Positions 32,225 through 43,269 are shown, counted from the stretch's first letter. The stretch is DNA of 64,000 bases from Gracilaria gracilis (GCA_030374805.1 JARGSG010000040.1:124001-188000); one strand, 5' to 3'. Translations and numbers: made by a program. The notes: a model not told the origin generated them from the sequence alone.

Positions 32225-33770
32225 TTAAGGAAATTGGGTGTACCCGAGTTCTATGCGCTCGAGTTCTTCGAGCAGCTTAGACTTGGGGCGTAGGCGAAGG
32301 TCTTCGTACGCAACAGTGTACGAGAAACCGCGGAGGTCTTCTGTCGCCGAGACGATTACGAAGTGTTCATAGACCTCCTTGACAAACCCTGGATACCACT
32401 GTCCCCTCCTTGCGTTTTTCACAAAGTAATAAACAGGTGTCTTGGGAACAAGTAGTGTTTTGTCAAAGTGCCTTACGTTTTTCGTGCGTAAGAACGTATG
32501 CAGGGCTTGACGAGCTGCCTTTTCGTGGTAGGCATCGGCGAGATCCTTCGTAAGCCTGGCCTTTGGCAGGCCCTGGAGTGCCGGCCTATACCCTCGAGCC
32601 AGCTCGAAACTTGATACGAACCTCGAACCTAACAGGATGTTCTTTAGGAATGTGGCTCTAGAGACCAATTCTTGGTCAGAGGGGCACTGTTGCCATCTAG
32701 GAGCCGTGAACTGTCGGTCTTTAACGAGGCGTTGGATCAGGAATCTGATGGCCTCGTTGGAGGACTCGACGATTCCTAGCTTATTGTGGCGACGGGCTGG
32801 CCTGGCACAAAATGTAATGCCGTGCGAGGCACACATTGCTCTGAAGTCTTCGCAGTCGAATTCTGGGTCGCCCGAGAGTTCTGTGGGGGCGCCATGGGTT
32901 GAAATCCAATGGATCACAAAGCTTTCCGCAGCTTTTTTCATGTTCCTTGAGAAGCATAACCACGAGGCTGAGAAGCCTGAGGCTGCATCCTTCATGTGGA
33001 GGATTGGAAGGTTGCCGAGTTCGGCTACAAACATGAAGTCCACTTGGACATGGTCATTGAATTCCTTCAAAATACGGGAGAAAGAGACCTTTCTGGACGC
33101 AAGTGGGCGGCCAGTGCTCGCACATGTCGAACATGAGTCAAAGGAGGATTGTAGCAGGGCTTCGAGCGTCCTTGTGAGGACTCCGGAACGCTGACAGATT
33201 CTCTTCATGTCCTTCGGGCGTAAATGGGTGTAGAGATGGAAGCGTTTGGCGAAGCGCTCCTCATTTTTTATGGCATTTCCCTTGAAGGCAAGGTTCGTTG
33301 CATGGGTGAAGAAGGACTTCACTGATTTGGTGCACGAAGGGACGACGAGGAGTCTGGTGCGCTTCGTCAGTTCGGAACCGGTATGGTAGGTTCGGAGAAG
33401 GACAGGTGCGGAGTGGTTGTCCACTATCCCTTGAGGGATGCGGATCTTGTTCTCCCGATTCAGGAGGTCGGAACGTGATAGTACATCGTTCCCCAACAAG
33501 ATTGGTCCCCTACCGTGTACTACATAGAACGGTAGCACGAAGGGGGTTCCGTTTTCGTCAGTGCCTTGAAATTTCCACATGGCAAAGGTTGGTGCGGCGT
33601 CTACGCATTTCTCTCCGAAGCCATGGAGGAAGGGCTCGCAATCTAGCTCGTCGAGAACTAGTTCTGTCCCCAAAGAGACGCAGAGCTGTGCAATGGCGCA
33701 CAAAGACCCTACACTCTTTGGGCAACCTGGATCGACGATAGGGTTTGCGTCTGCGAACGCGGGAAACAGG
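32225..33770 (-). CDS. Copia-1 protease and integrase
   Basis: The frame is open from about 33790 and includes the protease motif IVDPGCPKSV, where the usual DSG/DTG is DPG. The integrase shows CSTCAS (zinc part), VQVDFMFV, LSGDPEFD and IVESSNEAIR; the last Asp-Glu spacing is 34, one or two short of the usual. The preceding gag frame ends at SQRSHL in another frame, so a frameshift is needed. Confidence 0.85.
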
Positions 33771-33795
33771 TCAGAATAGGCTCCTTCCCCTGCAG

Positions 33796-35097
33796 TTAGA
33801 GATGACTGCGTTGGGAGGGGTTGGAGCCTTTTCGAAAACCCTTGTCCGACTTAGCCGGGGCATCATGTTTGCCTTTCCCTTTCTTGACAGCACGAATGCG
33901 TTTGGTTTCGTGTGACGGGTTTTGGCACTCATAACTCCCGCGGAGATGAGTCTTAGAGCCACAGTCGAAGCAGTACCCAGCCTCCCGCTCGGTCTTTCGT
34001 TTGTTTGACCGGCGGGGTCGTGAGGAATTGCCGCGCTGTTCGTTGTGTGCGCGCTGGGGAGCGGTGGTGCTCTGGCTTGGCTGTGATTGCTTCTGGTAAG
34101 CTGCCAATGCCTGCTGAACGCGTTGTCCGACCATGTTTTCGATATCAGCCTTCGTATAAGATTTGTCTGCCGACTTGGGCGTAAAGGTTAAGTTGCGTAT
34201 AACCTTAACGGCGTCGTCAAGGTTGAGCTTGCAACGAGGGCCAGTGGAAAACATGTCACGAATGTGGTTCTCATCTGGAGTTCGGTCATTAAGATACTCA
34301 ATGACTTCCGAATAACTCTCGAGGAGCCCGTGTGCGCCGCTGACTAGGTCAGTGGCCTTGCGACGAACGGTATTAGCGTTGTCGGAAGGTTGCGGCAGGG
34401 CATTGTCGGAGTTGAATATATCGGCAAACTTGTTGAAGAACTCGAGAACGGACGCATGAGAACTCTTCGTTATCGACACTTCCGCCTAAGGTTGGTCTTT
34501 TTCACGAGCTTCCGCTAGTGCAACAAGTTGCAACTTGGCGTTGGTTAACCTCTCCACACTCAGTAAAGCGTTGTTTAGGAGCGTTATTGCAAGGACCTCA
34601 CTGACTTGAGAGGAAGTCGATAGTCCAACATGCATAAGATGATCGGCTGCCAAGCCTCGGAAGCGAGATACGAAAGCGTTCAAATCTTCGCTGCGGCGAC
34701 GCTTGCACTGAGTTACCTCAGTGAAGGATGAGATCAATCGTGTTACAATTGCTATCGGAGGATCGACTGCGATGAGTTTGACGATGTCCTTGACTGCCTC
34801 AATTTGATCGTTGTGATTTAAATCGATAAGTTGCTTAGCGACTGCCTCATCAACTATAGATTTCTGCTCACGAGGTAAGCCACGGTCATAAAAGTGACGA
34901 GCCAGAGTGGCGTAGACAGTTTTGTACAACCGGTCGGTGCCTTTCTCTGCGGCGGCTTGTATGGTTTCGACCCAACGTGAAACGTCGCGACGATACTCTT
35001 GGAGGTCGCCTTCCGGCTTAAACATCGGAGGATCGGTGGGTGAAAGTGGTTCAGAGGAACGTAAACCTGGGCCCATAACTGGGGTAGCGTTGTCCAT
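33796..35097 (-). CDS. gag: Copia-1 Gag, interrupted by TAG
   Basis: Two frames in register, 35160-34486 and 34479-33796, are separated by a single in-frame TAG (34488-34486) after EKDQP. The second part carries a zinc knuckle of the form CFDCGSKTHLRGSYEC (Cx2Cx4Hx6C) and a basic tail. Possible starts are ATG 35097, within the 3' end of the 5' LTR, and ATG 35076, inside the primer-binding site. Gag therefore reads through the primer site, which is unusual. Confidence 0.75.
35067..35079 (-). promoter_or_regulatory. Copia-1 primer site matching initiator tRNA-Met anticodon arm
   Basis: On the plus strand CTGGGCCCATAAC lies flush against the 5' LTR. This is the anticodon stem-loop of eukaryotic initiator tRNA-Met (with CAU), not its 3' end. 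Some copia elements, e.g. Drosophila copia, are primed by a half-tRNA-iMet cut in the anticodon loop; this site fits that mechanism. Confidence 0.8.
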
Positions 35098-35403
35098 TGC
35101 GTAGACGGTAGCAAGGCAAGTGGGGTTGACGAGCGGGCCGGCTAGAGCAAACGGGAGCAAGGACCAGCAGAAAGAGGGAGAGACTGTTCTCTCCGTGCTG
35201 GCTCCCCCGGGACTCGCGCAGGCGCTGCGGAGTCCCGGTATTTTATTGTAGTGGTGTTAGGCGCGCCTCTAGCGCGGAGGCGCGCCCGAGCTCAAAGTGA
35301 TAGGGCGCTCAGGGGGCTGGGCACATGAGCGCGTAGTGATGGCTGACACAAAGAGGCTCGCCAACGGCGGCTGGGCCTTGAGCACCGTGTACAGCTGTCC
35401 ACA
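35080..35403 (-). repeat. Copia-1 5' LTR
   Basis: 324 bp, TG...CA on both strands, followed by CACGC. One base differs from the 3' LTR. Confidence 0.95.
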
Positions 35404-35649
35404 CACGCGCGTTCAGCCGCGCTGGCGCGCTGGCGCGCACGCCGCGGCGCACTGCCTCGCGCGCGCGCGTATCAGACCCCATCGCCGCTCGACAGCAGCA
35501 GCCCCAGATATCTGTGCGTTATATTTCACGCGAAGCCGCCCGCGCGCCATCACACGCGTGTCTCCCAAGCGCCACGCCGCCACACCGTCCGTCGCGTCGG
35601 GAACTCAAGCGCGCTGGCGCACATGGCGTCGTGCTCGGCACATAGATAT

Positions 35650-36840
35650 GGTGCTCCGCACAGACGATGGTGGCGGCTCGGCCGCAGTGGTGGCGCGCAA
35701 GCGATGGCGGCGCGCACGCGCAGCGACACGTTGTGAACGTAGGATGGTGACAGCCCACTATGGTGGAACCACTTTTGTGTGGAACAAGCAAACAGTAGTT
35801 TGCGAGAAAGTTGTTGCACACGATTGTACAAATCACGTTAGGTTCGTGAAGTTTTGCGGGGATGGCAGTCTGGTTGCGTGCGAGACAGAAGATCACAAAG
35901 TTCGATTGTGGGACACACTTATCGGCACAGCCGTCGGGCAGCCGCATAAAGGTCACACAGGTGAAGTGAGATGCGTGGCGCTGAGCGCGGACGGCACTCG
36001 CATCGCGTCAGGCTCAGAGGACGATACGGTTCGCGTGTGGGATGCTGAAAGCAGCACCGCCGTTGGGCAACCGCTTGAAGGTCACACAGGTTGGGTGAAA
36101 TGCGTTGCGCTGAACGTGGACGGCATTGCATCGTTTCAGGCTCATTCGACAACATGGTGCGCGTGTGGGACATTCACAGCGGCAACGCCGTCGGACCGCC
36201 GCTTGCAGGTCACACGGATGTTGTGTGGAGTGCGGTGCTGAACGAAGACGACACTCGCATTGTGTCAGGCTCGTGGGAAGAGACGGTGCGCGTGCGGGAC
36301 GCTCAAAGCAGAACTGCAGTCGGGGAACCGTTTGAAGATCACACAGGTTCGGTGTGGCGCGTGGCGCTCAGCGACGATGGTACGCGCGTGATTTCGCATG
36401 ACATGAATATCATACGGCTGTGGGCGTTGAACAGTGGTGGCTGGAAGTGTGTGCTCACGTCGCGAGATGCTGCGTGGGAGCGCACCACCGACACGTTCGA
36501 GGTCACGTGGTCACAGTGAGAGGTGTGTGACATCGCAGAAGACGGCTCGGCGATTGAGCTGAACAGCTGCGAACAGGAGGTGAAGAACTTCGGGCAGCCG
36601 CTACGAGGCCATAAAGGGTCAATGGGGTACGTGCCTGTGGGCGCGGATGGCACTCGCATCGTGTCAGGCTCATTCCATAAAACGGTGCGTGTGTGGGACG
36701 CTGAAAGCCGTAACCTCGTCGGGTGCAAGGTCACATAGACTGGGTGGAGTTCGTGGCGTTGAACGCAGGATGGCAGTGGCGTTGTTTCGGAAGACGGAGA
36801 AGTGCAACGGCTGTGCACGTTGACCAGCGGTGGCGGTGAG
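35650..36840 (+). pseudogene. WD40-repeat protein, broken
   Basis: A string of WD40 repeats with blades such as GHTGEVRCVALSADGTRIA, SGSEDDTVRVWD, SGSFDNMVRVWD, GHTDVVWSAVLNEDD and SGSWEETVRVRD. The frame changes at about 36122, stops after TWSQ (36517) and resumes with SGSFHKTVRVWDAES, then ends near 36738 and 36840. About six blades are visible, so a seven-blade propeller with damage is likely. The gene starts about 250 bp beyond the copia-1 LTR. It is followed on the same strand by a piece of ligA, the same order as at 62.7 kb. Confidence 0.75.
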
Positions 36841-36883
36841 TGTGTGCGCACGTAGCGCGATGCTTCAGTCGCCTCCTTCGCAC

Positions 36884-37142
36884 GACCTCCGTTCACCATG
36901 GTGCATTTCGCAACATTTGCTTGTCCCCCCCAAGACCTGTACGCTTAATCGCGCGCGCAATAAGCACAAAAGTTTCTGATATTTGGCACTATCCAGAAGG
37001 AACAGACAAGGTGAAAGCGAGAAAGATCCGTGCCGACCAAAAGCGAAAAGCCTGGCTCGAGGCTATCAGGCAACGCGATATTCCAAAAGGCTATCTTACG
37101 TTGCCCTGGAGCAGGAATCTATCCATATGTTTACTCGGCGTT
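36884..37142 (+). pseudogene. Truncated duplicate of the ligA 5' region
   Basis: Closely matches the start of the ligA frame at 62.5 kb: TVHHGAFRN, PRPVRL, DIWHYPEGT, ARKIRAD and AIRQRDIPKGYL occur in both, and the DNA is also alike through GGAATCTATCCATATG. An extra base after CTTA shifts the frame, after which similarity ends at about 37125-37142. No other part of ligA is present. Confidence 0.85.
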
Positions 37143-37179
37143 GTCAGCCCTACGCAGATAAATACCTTCTGACTATCAC

Positions 37180-37555
37180 GCGACCCATTCTATACATATC
37201 GCTACGCTCCCCTTCATTAAAAGTGGTTTTTGCGGACTACACAACGTGTAGTACACGTGCATATATGCAGGATGTATCATACAGTACAGACACGATCGAG
37301 ACCATAATCTTGGGCGACACTTGCACGCGCGAGTGTCGATTTTGCTACATGAGGTTACGTACAATGTTTGTTCATGCGCACGCTCAGCCCATTGCTGCCA
37401 GGATCGCGTGGCTATTGAGCTTTGCTGGATAGTGTAAACGACTGTAGGGGGAATGTTTACAATGTGAAGCACGATCGAGCCTGCTCCACGTAACGTAACG
37501 AGCAAAACACTAGCGTGGTTTACAGATACCCAAACTTGCCTATTTAAAGGCCATC
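37180..37555. other. No gene seen
   Basis: Short frames only. A TATTTAAA box-like sequence at about 37540 precedes the next ORF. Confidence 0.4.
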
Positions 37556-38203
37556 GTGGACAGCCAGACTATCAGTGCGATTCAAAAGAATCGAGCAATG
37601 CAAACTCGTAGCCAAGCACATCAGTCTTGCCAAGGTCTTGCAAGGTCACTGCCTTTTTCTCGTCATTCAACGATGCCTTCCACCCTTCCCACGTTAACGA
37701 ACTTTGCTTCAAATGCACTAGCGAAACGCATCGACGCCTTGAAGCCTCGCTCAAAGCACACCGTCAACGAAATGATCGAGAAGGTGGCAAAGCCGACCAA
37801 ACACGTGGACCTCGAAGAAGCAATGAAGGCCGTAAAAAACGAATGCAATAAGAAGATTGAGCAAGTCACCAACGATTTGGAATCTGTTATTACGAAGTTA
37901 CAACAGGAGCTTACTTCCACTGCAAGTACCATTGCAAGCCTGGAAATGAATACGAAGCGGATCATGAAAGCCTTCTTAAAGTTTTCCATTGAAGTGAAAG
38001 AAAAGGATGCGCTATATATGGGTCAAATTGAGTCTCTGTCACGCAATCAGAACAACTTCAAAGGTGCTAGCCGAAACGAGCGCAAGCGCCAGCGCGCGGG
38101 CTTCCCATCGGATTCATTCACTTCAACCGGCGTTGCCAGTGGCGTTTGCCAGTTCTGCGTTCTAAATAATGGGGCACCGTGTCTCGCGCATGCCAGTATC
38201 TAA
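37556..38203 (+). CDS. Coiled-coil hypothetical protein
   Basis: 215 codons from the first start-like codon (GTG at 37556); ATG codons at 37598 and 37673 are also possible. The middle is a coiled coil (DLEEAMKAVKNECNKKIEQ, NDLESVITKLQQEL), preceded by a Ser/Thr-rich region and followed by a basic stretch (RNERKRQRAG) and a Cys-containing end (CQFCVLNNGAPCLAH). A TATTTAAA motif lies just upstream. It could be a host gene or an accessory ORF of a transposon; no family is recognised. Confidence 0.4.
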   Translation: MDSQTISAIQKNRAMQTRSQAHQSCQGLARSLPFSRHSTMPSTLPTLTNFASNALAKRIDALKPRSKHTVNEMIEKVAKPTKHVDLEEAMKAVKNECNKKIEQVTNDLESVITKLQQELTSTASTIASLEMNTKRIMKAFLKFSIEVKEKDALYMGQIESLSRNQNNFKGASRNERKRQRAGFPSDSFTSTGVASGVCQFCVLNNGAPCLAHASI

Positions 38204-38209
38204 GTAACG

Positions 38210-38930
38210 TAGAACCTACAATAAACAGCAAACAGCTTGATTTCTACCGGCGTGAAGTGCTTCCACGTCAGGCGATCTATACCGAGCGAAAAGTCACTGG
38301 ACACCGCGGCGCGGCGAGAAGGACGGCGGTGCGGGAGAGGCGGGCGCAAAGGTGGCGAACGCAGCGCGGGCTGTGGTCGACGCGGTGCGCTGCTGGCGCT
38401 TGTGTGGCGGGGGTGGTTGCACGTAGTTGGGAAACGGCGACTGCGGCAGCGATGGCGTAGATGGCGAGCCTGGTGGAGGCGGAGAAGGGGGTGGTTGGCG
38501 TGGTGGGGGTTACACACCGTGCAGGCGCGGAGGCGGAAGCAGAAGCGGAGATGAAGTTACATGCGCGTGGGGCGTAGCGGCATGCGGGAACGGGCGACGG
38601 CGACGGGGCAAGGTGTGGCGCAGACGAGGGTGGATGCGAGGGCGGCAGCGGATACGAAATTCGTATTACGAATATATGGTTTGTCGACACGCATAGATAC
38701 ACGTACAATTCCGAGTGCCACCGTATATGTTTGAAGTTCAAACTTTGAACCTACCTGTAACGGTAACTTTCTGCACCTACAGTTGGTAACGACGGTAACG
38801 TTGGTAGTACCAACTTGATACCTGTTACGAAATTAAACGGTAACTTTCTAGACCTGGTACTTTTAAGTTACCGACGGTACTTGTTGTTGACAATAGAGTG
38901 TGTTCCGCGACGGAACTTCCGCCATGGAGT
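38210..38930. other. Non-coding, with GGTAAC/GTTACC cluster
   Basis: G-rich to about 38650, then at 38755-38875 at least six GGTAAC or GTTACC elements in both orientations, possibly the remains of a foldback element. No gene. Confidence 0.4.
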
Positions 38931-38940
38931 TGAGCACAAG

Positions 38941-39082
38941 TTGACGCTCCGTAATGAGCTCTGCTCCGGAGTTGACCCCTGTCGGCCCAGGTTGACCCTC
39001 TGTACTGAGCTATGCTCCCGAGTTGACCCCTGTCTGCCCAGGTTGACCCTCTGTACTGAGCTATGCTCCGAAGTTGACCCTT
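38941..39082. repeat. 51-bp tandem repeat, about 2.8 units
   Basis: Units start at 38941, 38992 and 39043 with TTGAC(G/C)CTC and are 51 bp long, so the reading frame is kept. They lie immediately upstream of the GT64 fragment. Confidence 0.85.
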
Positions 39083-39535
39083 GGACCCACAAGAGAAGAA
39101 GTCCGAAAATATGTATCTTGCGGCTGATCTGTCTGCGGATTGTGTGTATATCTGCGACGATGACATCTACGTATCGGCGCACAGCCTGCGATCCGGGTTT
39201 GAGGTATGGAGACAAAACCCGGCGCGACCGGTTGGGTTTTACCCGCGAATGTGGTATCGAGTGCCTGGGTCGTATTCGGTGAGCATCGCATCGGGATATA
39301 ACATTGTATTAACGAAGGGAATGTTTGCTCACCCCTCGTTCTTAACTGCTTATTCATTGTTCTTGGCGAGACGACTTACGCGCGTGGTTGGCGAATGATG
39401 AACTGTGAGGATATTTTGCAGAATATGTTAGCAGTGGGAATGACTGGGTTGCCACCGTTGGCGGTGAAGTCGAATGAAACGATTCATGATGTGGGCAAGG
39501 ACGGTGCGTTGCGCGCCGTTCACAGCGGCTATAAA
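39081..39535 (+). pseudogene. Exostosin-type GT64 fragment
   Basis: Two frames together match the C-terminal glycosyltransferase 64 domain of exostosin-like proteins: CDDDIYVS (a DDD sugar-nucleotide site), LRSGFEVWRQNP, VGFYPRMW, YNIVLTKGMFAHPSFL, then after a frame change near 39390 NCEDILQNMLAVG and TGLPPLAVK. GT64 enzymes add N-acetylhexosamine or hexuronate in the secretory pathway. The N-terminal part and membrane anchor are missing and the C-terminus runs into a tandem repeat, so this is a fragment. Confidence 0.82.
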
Positions 39536-39745
39536 CTGAGAAAGCCTACTCCGGCTCTAAACTGAGGCGAAAGCCTATCACGGCTATAAACTGAGGAAGC
39601 CCACCCCGGCTCTAAACTGAGGCAAAAGCCTACCACGGCTATAAACTGAAGAAGCCCACCCCGGCTCTAAACTGAGGCGAAAGCCTACCACGGCTATAAA
39701 CTGAGGAAGCTCACCCCGGCTCTAAACTGAGGCGAAAGCTCGGCA
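39526..39745. repeat. 55-bp tandem repeat, 4 units
   Basis: Units start at 39526, 39581, 39636 and 39691 with CGGCTATAAACTGA. Each unit is itself two related halves, CGGCTATAAACTGAGGAAGC and CGGCTCTAAACTGAGGCGAA. Confidence 0.92.
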
Positions 39746-40400
39746 CTGAACCTCGTAGACGCGCTGCTGATCATGTTCCGCGGCGGCGATGAGCACACTT
39801 CGCCAGCCTGCTGTGGGCGAGCTCCGTGCACAGCAACGCGGCAAAGCCGAAGACCAGCGCAGTCGCTCGATCTGTAGTATGCCTGCGAGCACTTCGTGCT
39901 GAGGGGGCTGACCGATGGTGTCAGGCTGGCAGCCGAGCACATGAACGATGCGAGTAATGGCGCGTGCGGTGGACCGACGTTTCAAAACGGCGCTCTTCAA
40001 AACTCCACGCCAGCAGCGCCCGCCGCGCCGCGCCACCATCCACCTCTCCGCTGGCTAACGGTGCTTGGTCGCGCCCGGCGTCCGCGCGCTTGCTTCTTGT
40101 AATGACCTCCGCCTCACAGCTGCGTCAGCGGGCGCACTCGCCGTGGCTTATGCTCGGCCCCCGCCGTCGCTGCGGGCCGATCGCCGCGGCTGGGAGCCGC
40201 GTTGGTGCCGCCTTCGCACATGCTTCGGCTTGCTCGACTGCTGTTTCATTTGGTGGCTGCTCCTGCTACAGGGAAATTCGCTTTCTCTTGACACGTTGAG
40301 ATAAGCACAATTCCAGAGTGCAAGGACTGTGCTTAGTACAACGTCAGAAAGTGACAAGGCGAAAGGCCACGGTTGACCTGATTCAAAGACAACTTTCACC
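39746..40400. other. No supportable gene
   Basis: A minus frame at 39722-40039 has some protein-like text but no recognised motif. Confidence 0.35.
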
Positions 40401-41650
40401 GTGATGACTCTCAACTCGCTTCTGGCTGGTCAACATACATTTGTGTACATTCTTCACGCCGAAGAGTCACTGCAACTGCTGAGGGCTCCAATCCAACCAA
40501 GAAGAGTTGGCGTTAGTCTTGGTGAGCAACGTGAGCCAGATGTGTTCAATTTGTCTGCCTATTGCGAGCGTTCAGCGATATCTGGAGGGCCGAAACGGAC
40601 CACTTCATCTACAGGCTTTGTGAAGAGTAGATCTTCGACTCCTTTCACATCAGACTACGGTAATTTTGCTCCGTATGGTACATTTGGGCACAGTTTCGGG
40701 GCTACCGGCGATAAACACCGAAGTTTTCCCACCGGAAGTAGAAAGGCAATGAAACTACGGCTAAAGGAAATGTCAAGATCCAACAGTATGGGAGTTGATG
40801 GCGATTCGAGTGAAGATGAGTACCAGTCGGGCCTGGAACTATATCTTTCACCCGAGCAACACTATCACATTCACTACCATCAGCAAATGTCCAGCGAAGA
40901 ATTGTACGAGCGGCAAAGATACGCATCTGGAGAAATGATCATTTCCTCGTTATTCACTGCTTTATTAGCTCGGGACTACAGTGACCCAGGTTATATACGG
41001 CTGGTACGTCAGCTGATTGGAGCTTCATCCTCTTCCACTGGTAGTTGGATTCTCCAAGTCGAAATTCCGGAGTCATGGACTCGTGCAGAGAATGAGATCG
41101 ATAACAGAACGTACAGAGACATTTCCATTCGATTGTTGAAAATGGGGTGCATTGCGTTAGGTCTATACCGGTCAGGAGACGCACCGGTTCGAATCGAGCC
41201 TCAAATTGATCAATGGGAACAGCGGGCTGACGAAGTCGTATACTACGAAGAAGAGGATATTTCCCGACTTCGTCGAGACGCTGAGTCAAGGAGCCTAGCA
41301 AGTCGAATCGTCGATCGCGATGAGTACGTGAGACGTCTTCATGGTCGAGTAGCGGTTGGTCGAGGGGCACATGAGATTCCAATCGGAAAACGGTCAGATG
41401 ACGATGGAGCAACTTCTTTCCATGAAAGGTTTGCTGCTGGTGAACACGAGGACGATGCATTCCTTCGTATGTATTATACTTGTCCAACCACCAGGCACAA
41501 ATATACTACAAAGAAGCAATGGATGGAGCAAACTTTCTACCATATGTGTATAGCTGCCCAGAGCCGTATTCCCTAGTCGTTGCGAGCAACGCAGTGTTTG
41601 TGCTATGTGATCCAAAGGGAGAGCTTCCTGCGAACTGGGATGAAGAATAA
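40401..41650 (+). pseudogene. Slo/BK-type potassium channel C-terminal fragment
   Basis: The frame resembles the second RCK domain of Slo-family channels: YASGEMIISSLFTALLAR, YIRLVRQLIGASSSS, RDISIRLLKMGCIALGLYR, and, in a second frame after a break near 41460-41510, YYKEAMDGANFLPYVYS and SLVVASNAVFVLCD. Before it comes a long Ser/Gly-rich linker. The transmembrane and first RCK parts are absent upstream within this window. It is either the last exon of a gene whose earlier exons are missing, or a truncated copy. The listed start is the start of the open frame. Confidence 0.65.
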
Positions 41651-41659
41651 ATAATAACT

Positions 41660-42284
41660 TTGCTAAAGCTAAGAAGATCTACAGCTGTTTACGAAGGACG
41701 AGAGGGAGGTCTCATCGTCCCGGTTATGACGGCTGACGACATGGCTTCTCCGGGAAGAACAGATTGTCCTATTCTCAACGGAGGTGACACGAAAACGCTC
41801 GCATTCGTTGTACCAGATGTTGTGCCGATGGTAATGATGTCACAAACTGTAGGCCTTCAAGACTATTTCCCCATGGTTCTGGCTCGTTGGAAAAACTGTT
41901 CGAGTTAAGGCTTTGAGCAATACAGTACCAATTTTGAACGGATGCCTCATAGTAACGAAGTTTGTTTTCATGCAGTGCACGTAGGCCTCAGAGTCTTCGT
42001 CGCAATCCTTCGCGTGTCATCGGTGAAGCAAACCTAGTTCGACCGCTCGAAAAGCTACGAGATGCGAAGTGTTTCGTATGATTTCAAACCGCCCACTGTA
42101 AAAGAAGTGTGTGTTTCAACGCGCTTGTTGTTGGCCGCGCGTACCGGCTCGTGGCGCGTCCTCGCCACCACGATCATGCCGTTTCGCAAGCGCATTTTGT
42201 CGGCGCTTTGCCCTGCTTCGCCGCCCAATTCGTCCGTGGATACTGCGTCCTCGCCGCGTACTTCCGATGCGAAGGATTCGCACA
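41660..42284. other. Unassigned; short ORF 41660-41908
   Basis: An 82-codon plus frame (VYEGREGGLIVPVMTADD, FVVPDVVPMVMM) follows the channel fragment and ends with a stop. It may be a piece of another gene. The rest leads into a decayed copia RT. Confidence 0.3.
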
Positions 42285-43050
42285 AGTTGGGGTTCTAGGA
42301 TACCATCCTCCAGACTCCAGCGACACCCCATCCAAGAAGCCGAAACAACTGTACTCGCAAGTCGTCGGCTCCCTACGCTGGCTGGCTGACTGCACGAGAC
42401 CGGACATAGCTTTTGTCACGTCCAAACTAGCACTAGCACTTACCAATCCCACTGAACGTCACTGGCGCCATGTTAAATCCGTCGCACGTTACCTCAAAGC
42501 CACAGCCACGCACGGACTGTTTTATCCAAAGAGCCAACCAACGTCTTCCCTCGTATCGTTCAGCGACGCTGATTTCGCAGGAGACACTGCAAGTAGATGC
42601 TCCACCTCAGGTGCGACCCATTTCTATGACAACAAACTTATCGATTGGACCTCTAGAAAACAGTCCGTGCCAGCGCTATCTACTTGCGAGGCAGAGTATT
42701 ATGGAGCCACAGCTGCCACACGTGATGTTGTCATGTTCCGTCAGATTCTCTTCTTTCTAGGCTTTGGTGTACCCGATCCCACACCGCTCTGGATGGACAA
42801 TCAAGCAGCCATCGGCGCCGCGCTGCAACAGGGGGCGACGAAGCGACGCAAGTAACTTGATCTTCGCCACCACTTCATCCGCCATCATATCCGCAAGAAG
42901 CTCATCAAACCTCGTCACGTACCATCCGCCTCCCAACGGTCCGACGTAATGACGAAGCCACTCAAGCCACAGGCGTTCCTTCGAAACACCCAGCTTTTGA
43001 ACCTCCGAGCAGCCCCGCGAAAGCACGTGCGCACGCAACACAAACTCTGA
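42285..43050 (+). pseudogene. Copia RT/RNase H remnant
   Basis: Contains the end of a copia RT and its RNase H: YSQVVGSLRWLADCTRPDIA, SFSDADFAGDTASRCSTSG, STCEAEYYGATAA, DNQAAI, then a TAA (about 42853) followed in frame by LDLRHHFIRHHIRKKL and DVMTKPL. Upstream RT motifs and both LTRs are not seen. It is a third copia family here, different from the two intact elements. Confidence 0.85.
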
Positions 43051-43269
43051 ACACGCGCAGCTCACATCAGGAGGCGTGCTACCACGCACCTTGCGGTGCG
43101 CAGTTAGGAGATGCGAGCCGCGCAGTCCACGCTTTAGACAACCACGCAGTTACCACGCCACTAGTGGAAACGTAGCAAGCCCAATAAAGGGCTTGCCCAC
43201 CGACGGTCAGTCGGTGGGCGAGCCATCGTTCCTGTCTTGTCTCAAAATCCACAGCATGGATTTCTATCG

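Larger units (their letters stand above)
28176..35403 (-). mobile_element. Ty1/copia element 1 with an antisense gene
   Basis: LTRs of 324 bp (28176-28499 and 35080-35403) and target duplication CACGC (28171-28175 and 35404-35408). I see one difference between the LTRs (CTCAAA(T/G)TGATAG), so the insertion is young. Gag, protease-integrase and RT-RNase H read minus in the copia order (integrase before RT). Frame interruptions are a TAG within gag, a shift before the protease and a TAA between integrase and RT. A G-run next to the 3' LTR (28500-28507 on the plus strand as C) serves as the polypurine tract. Between RT and the 3' LTR lies a 486-codon gene on the opposite strand. Confidence 0.95.

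Noticed and set aside
38941..39745. CRISPR array
   Set aside because: The 51-bp and 55-bp units are contiguous tandem repeats without unique spacers, in a eukaryotic genome.
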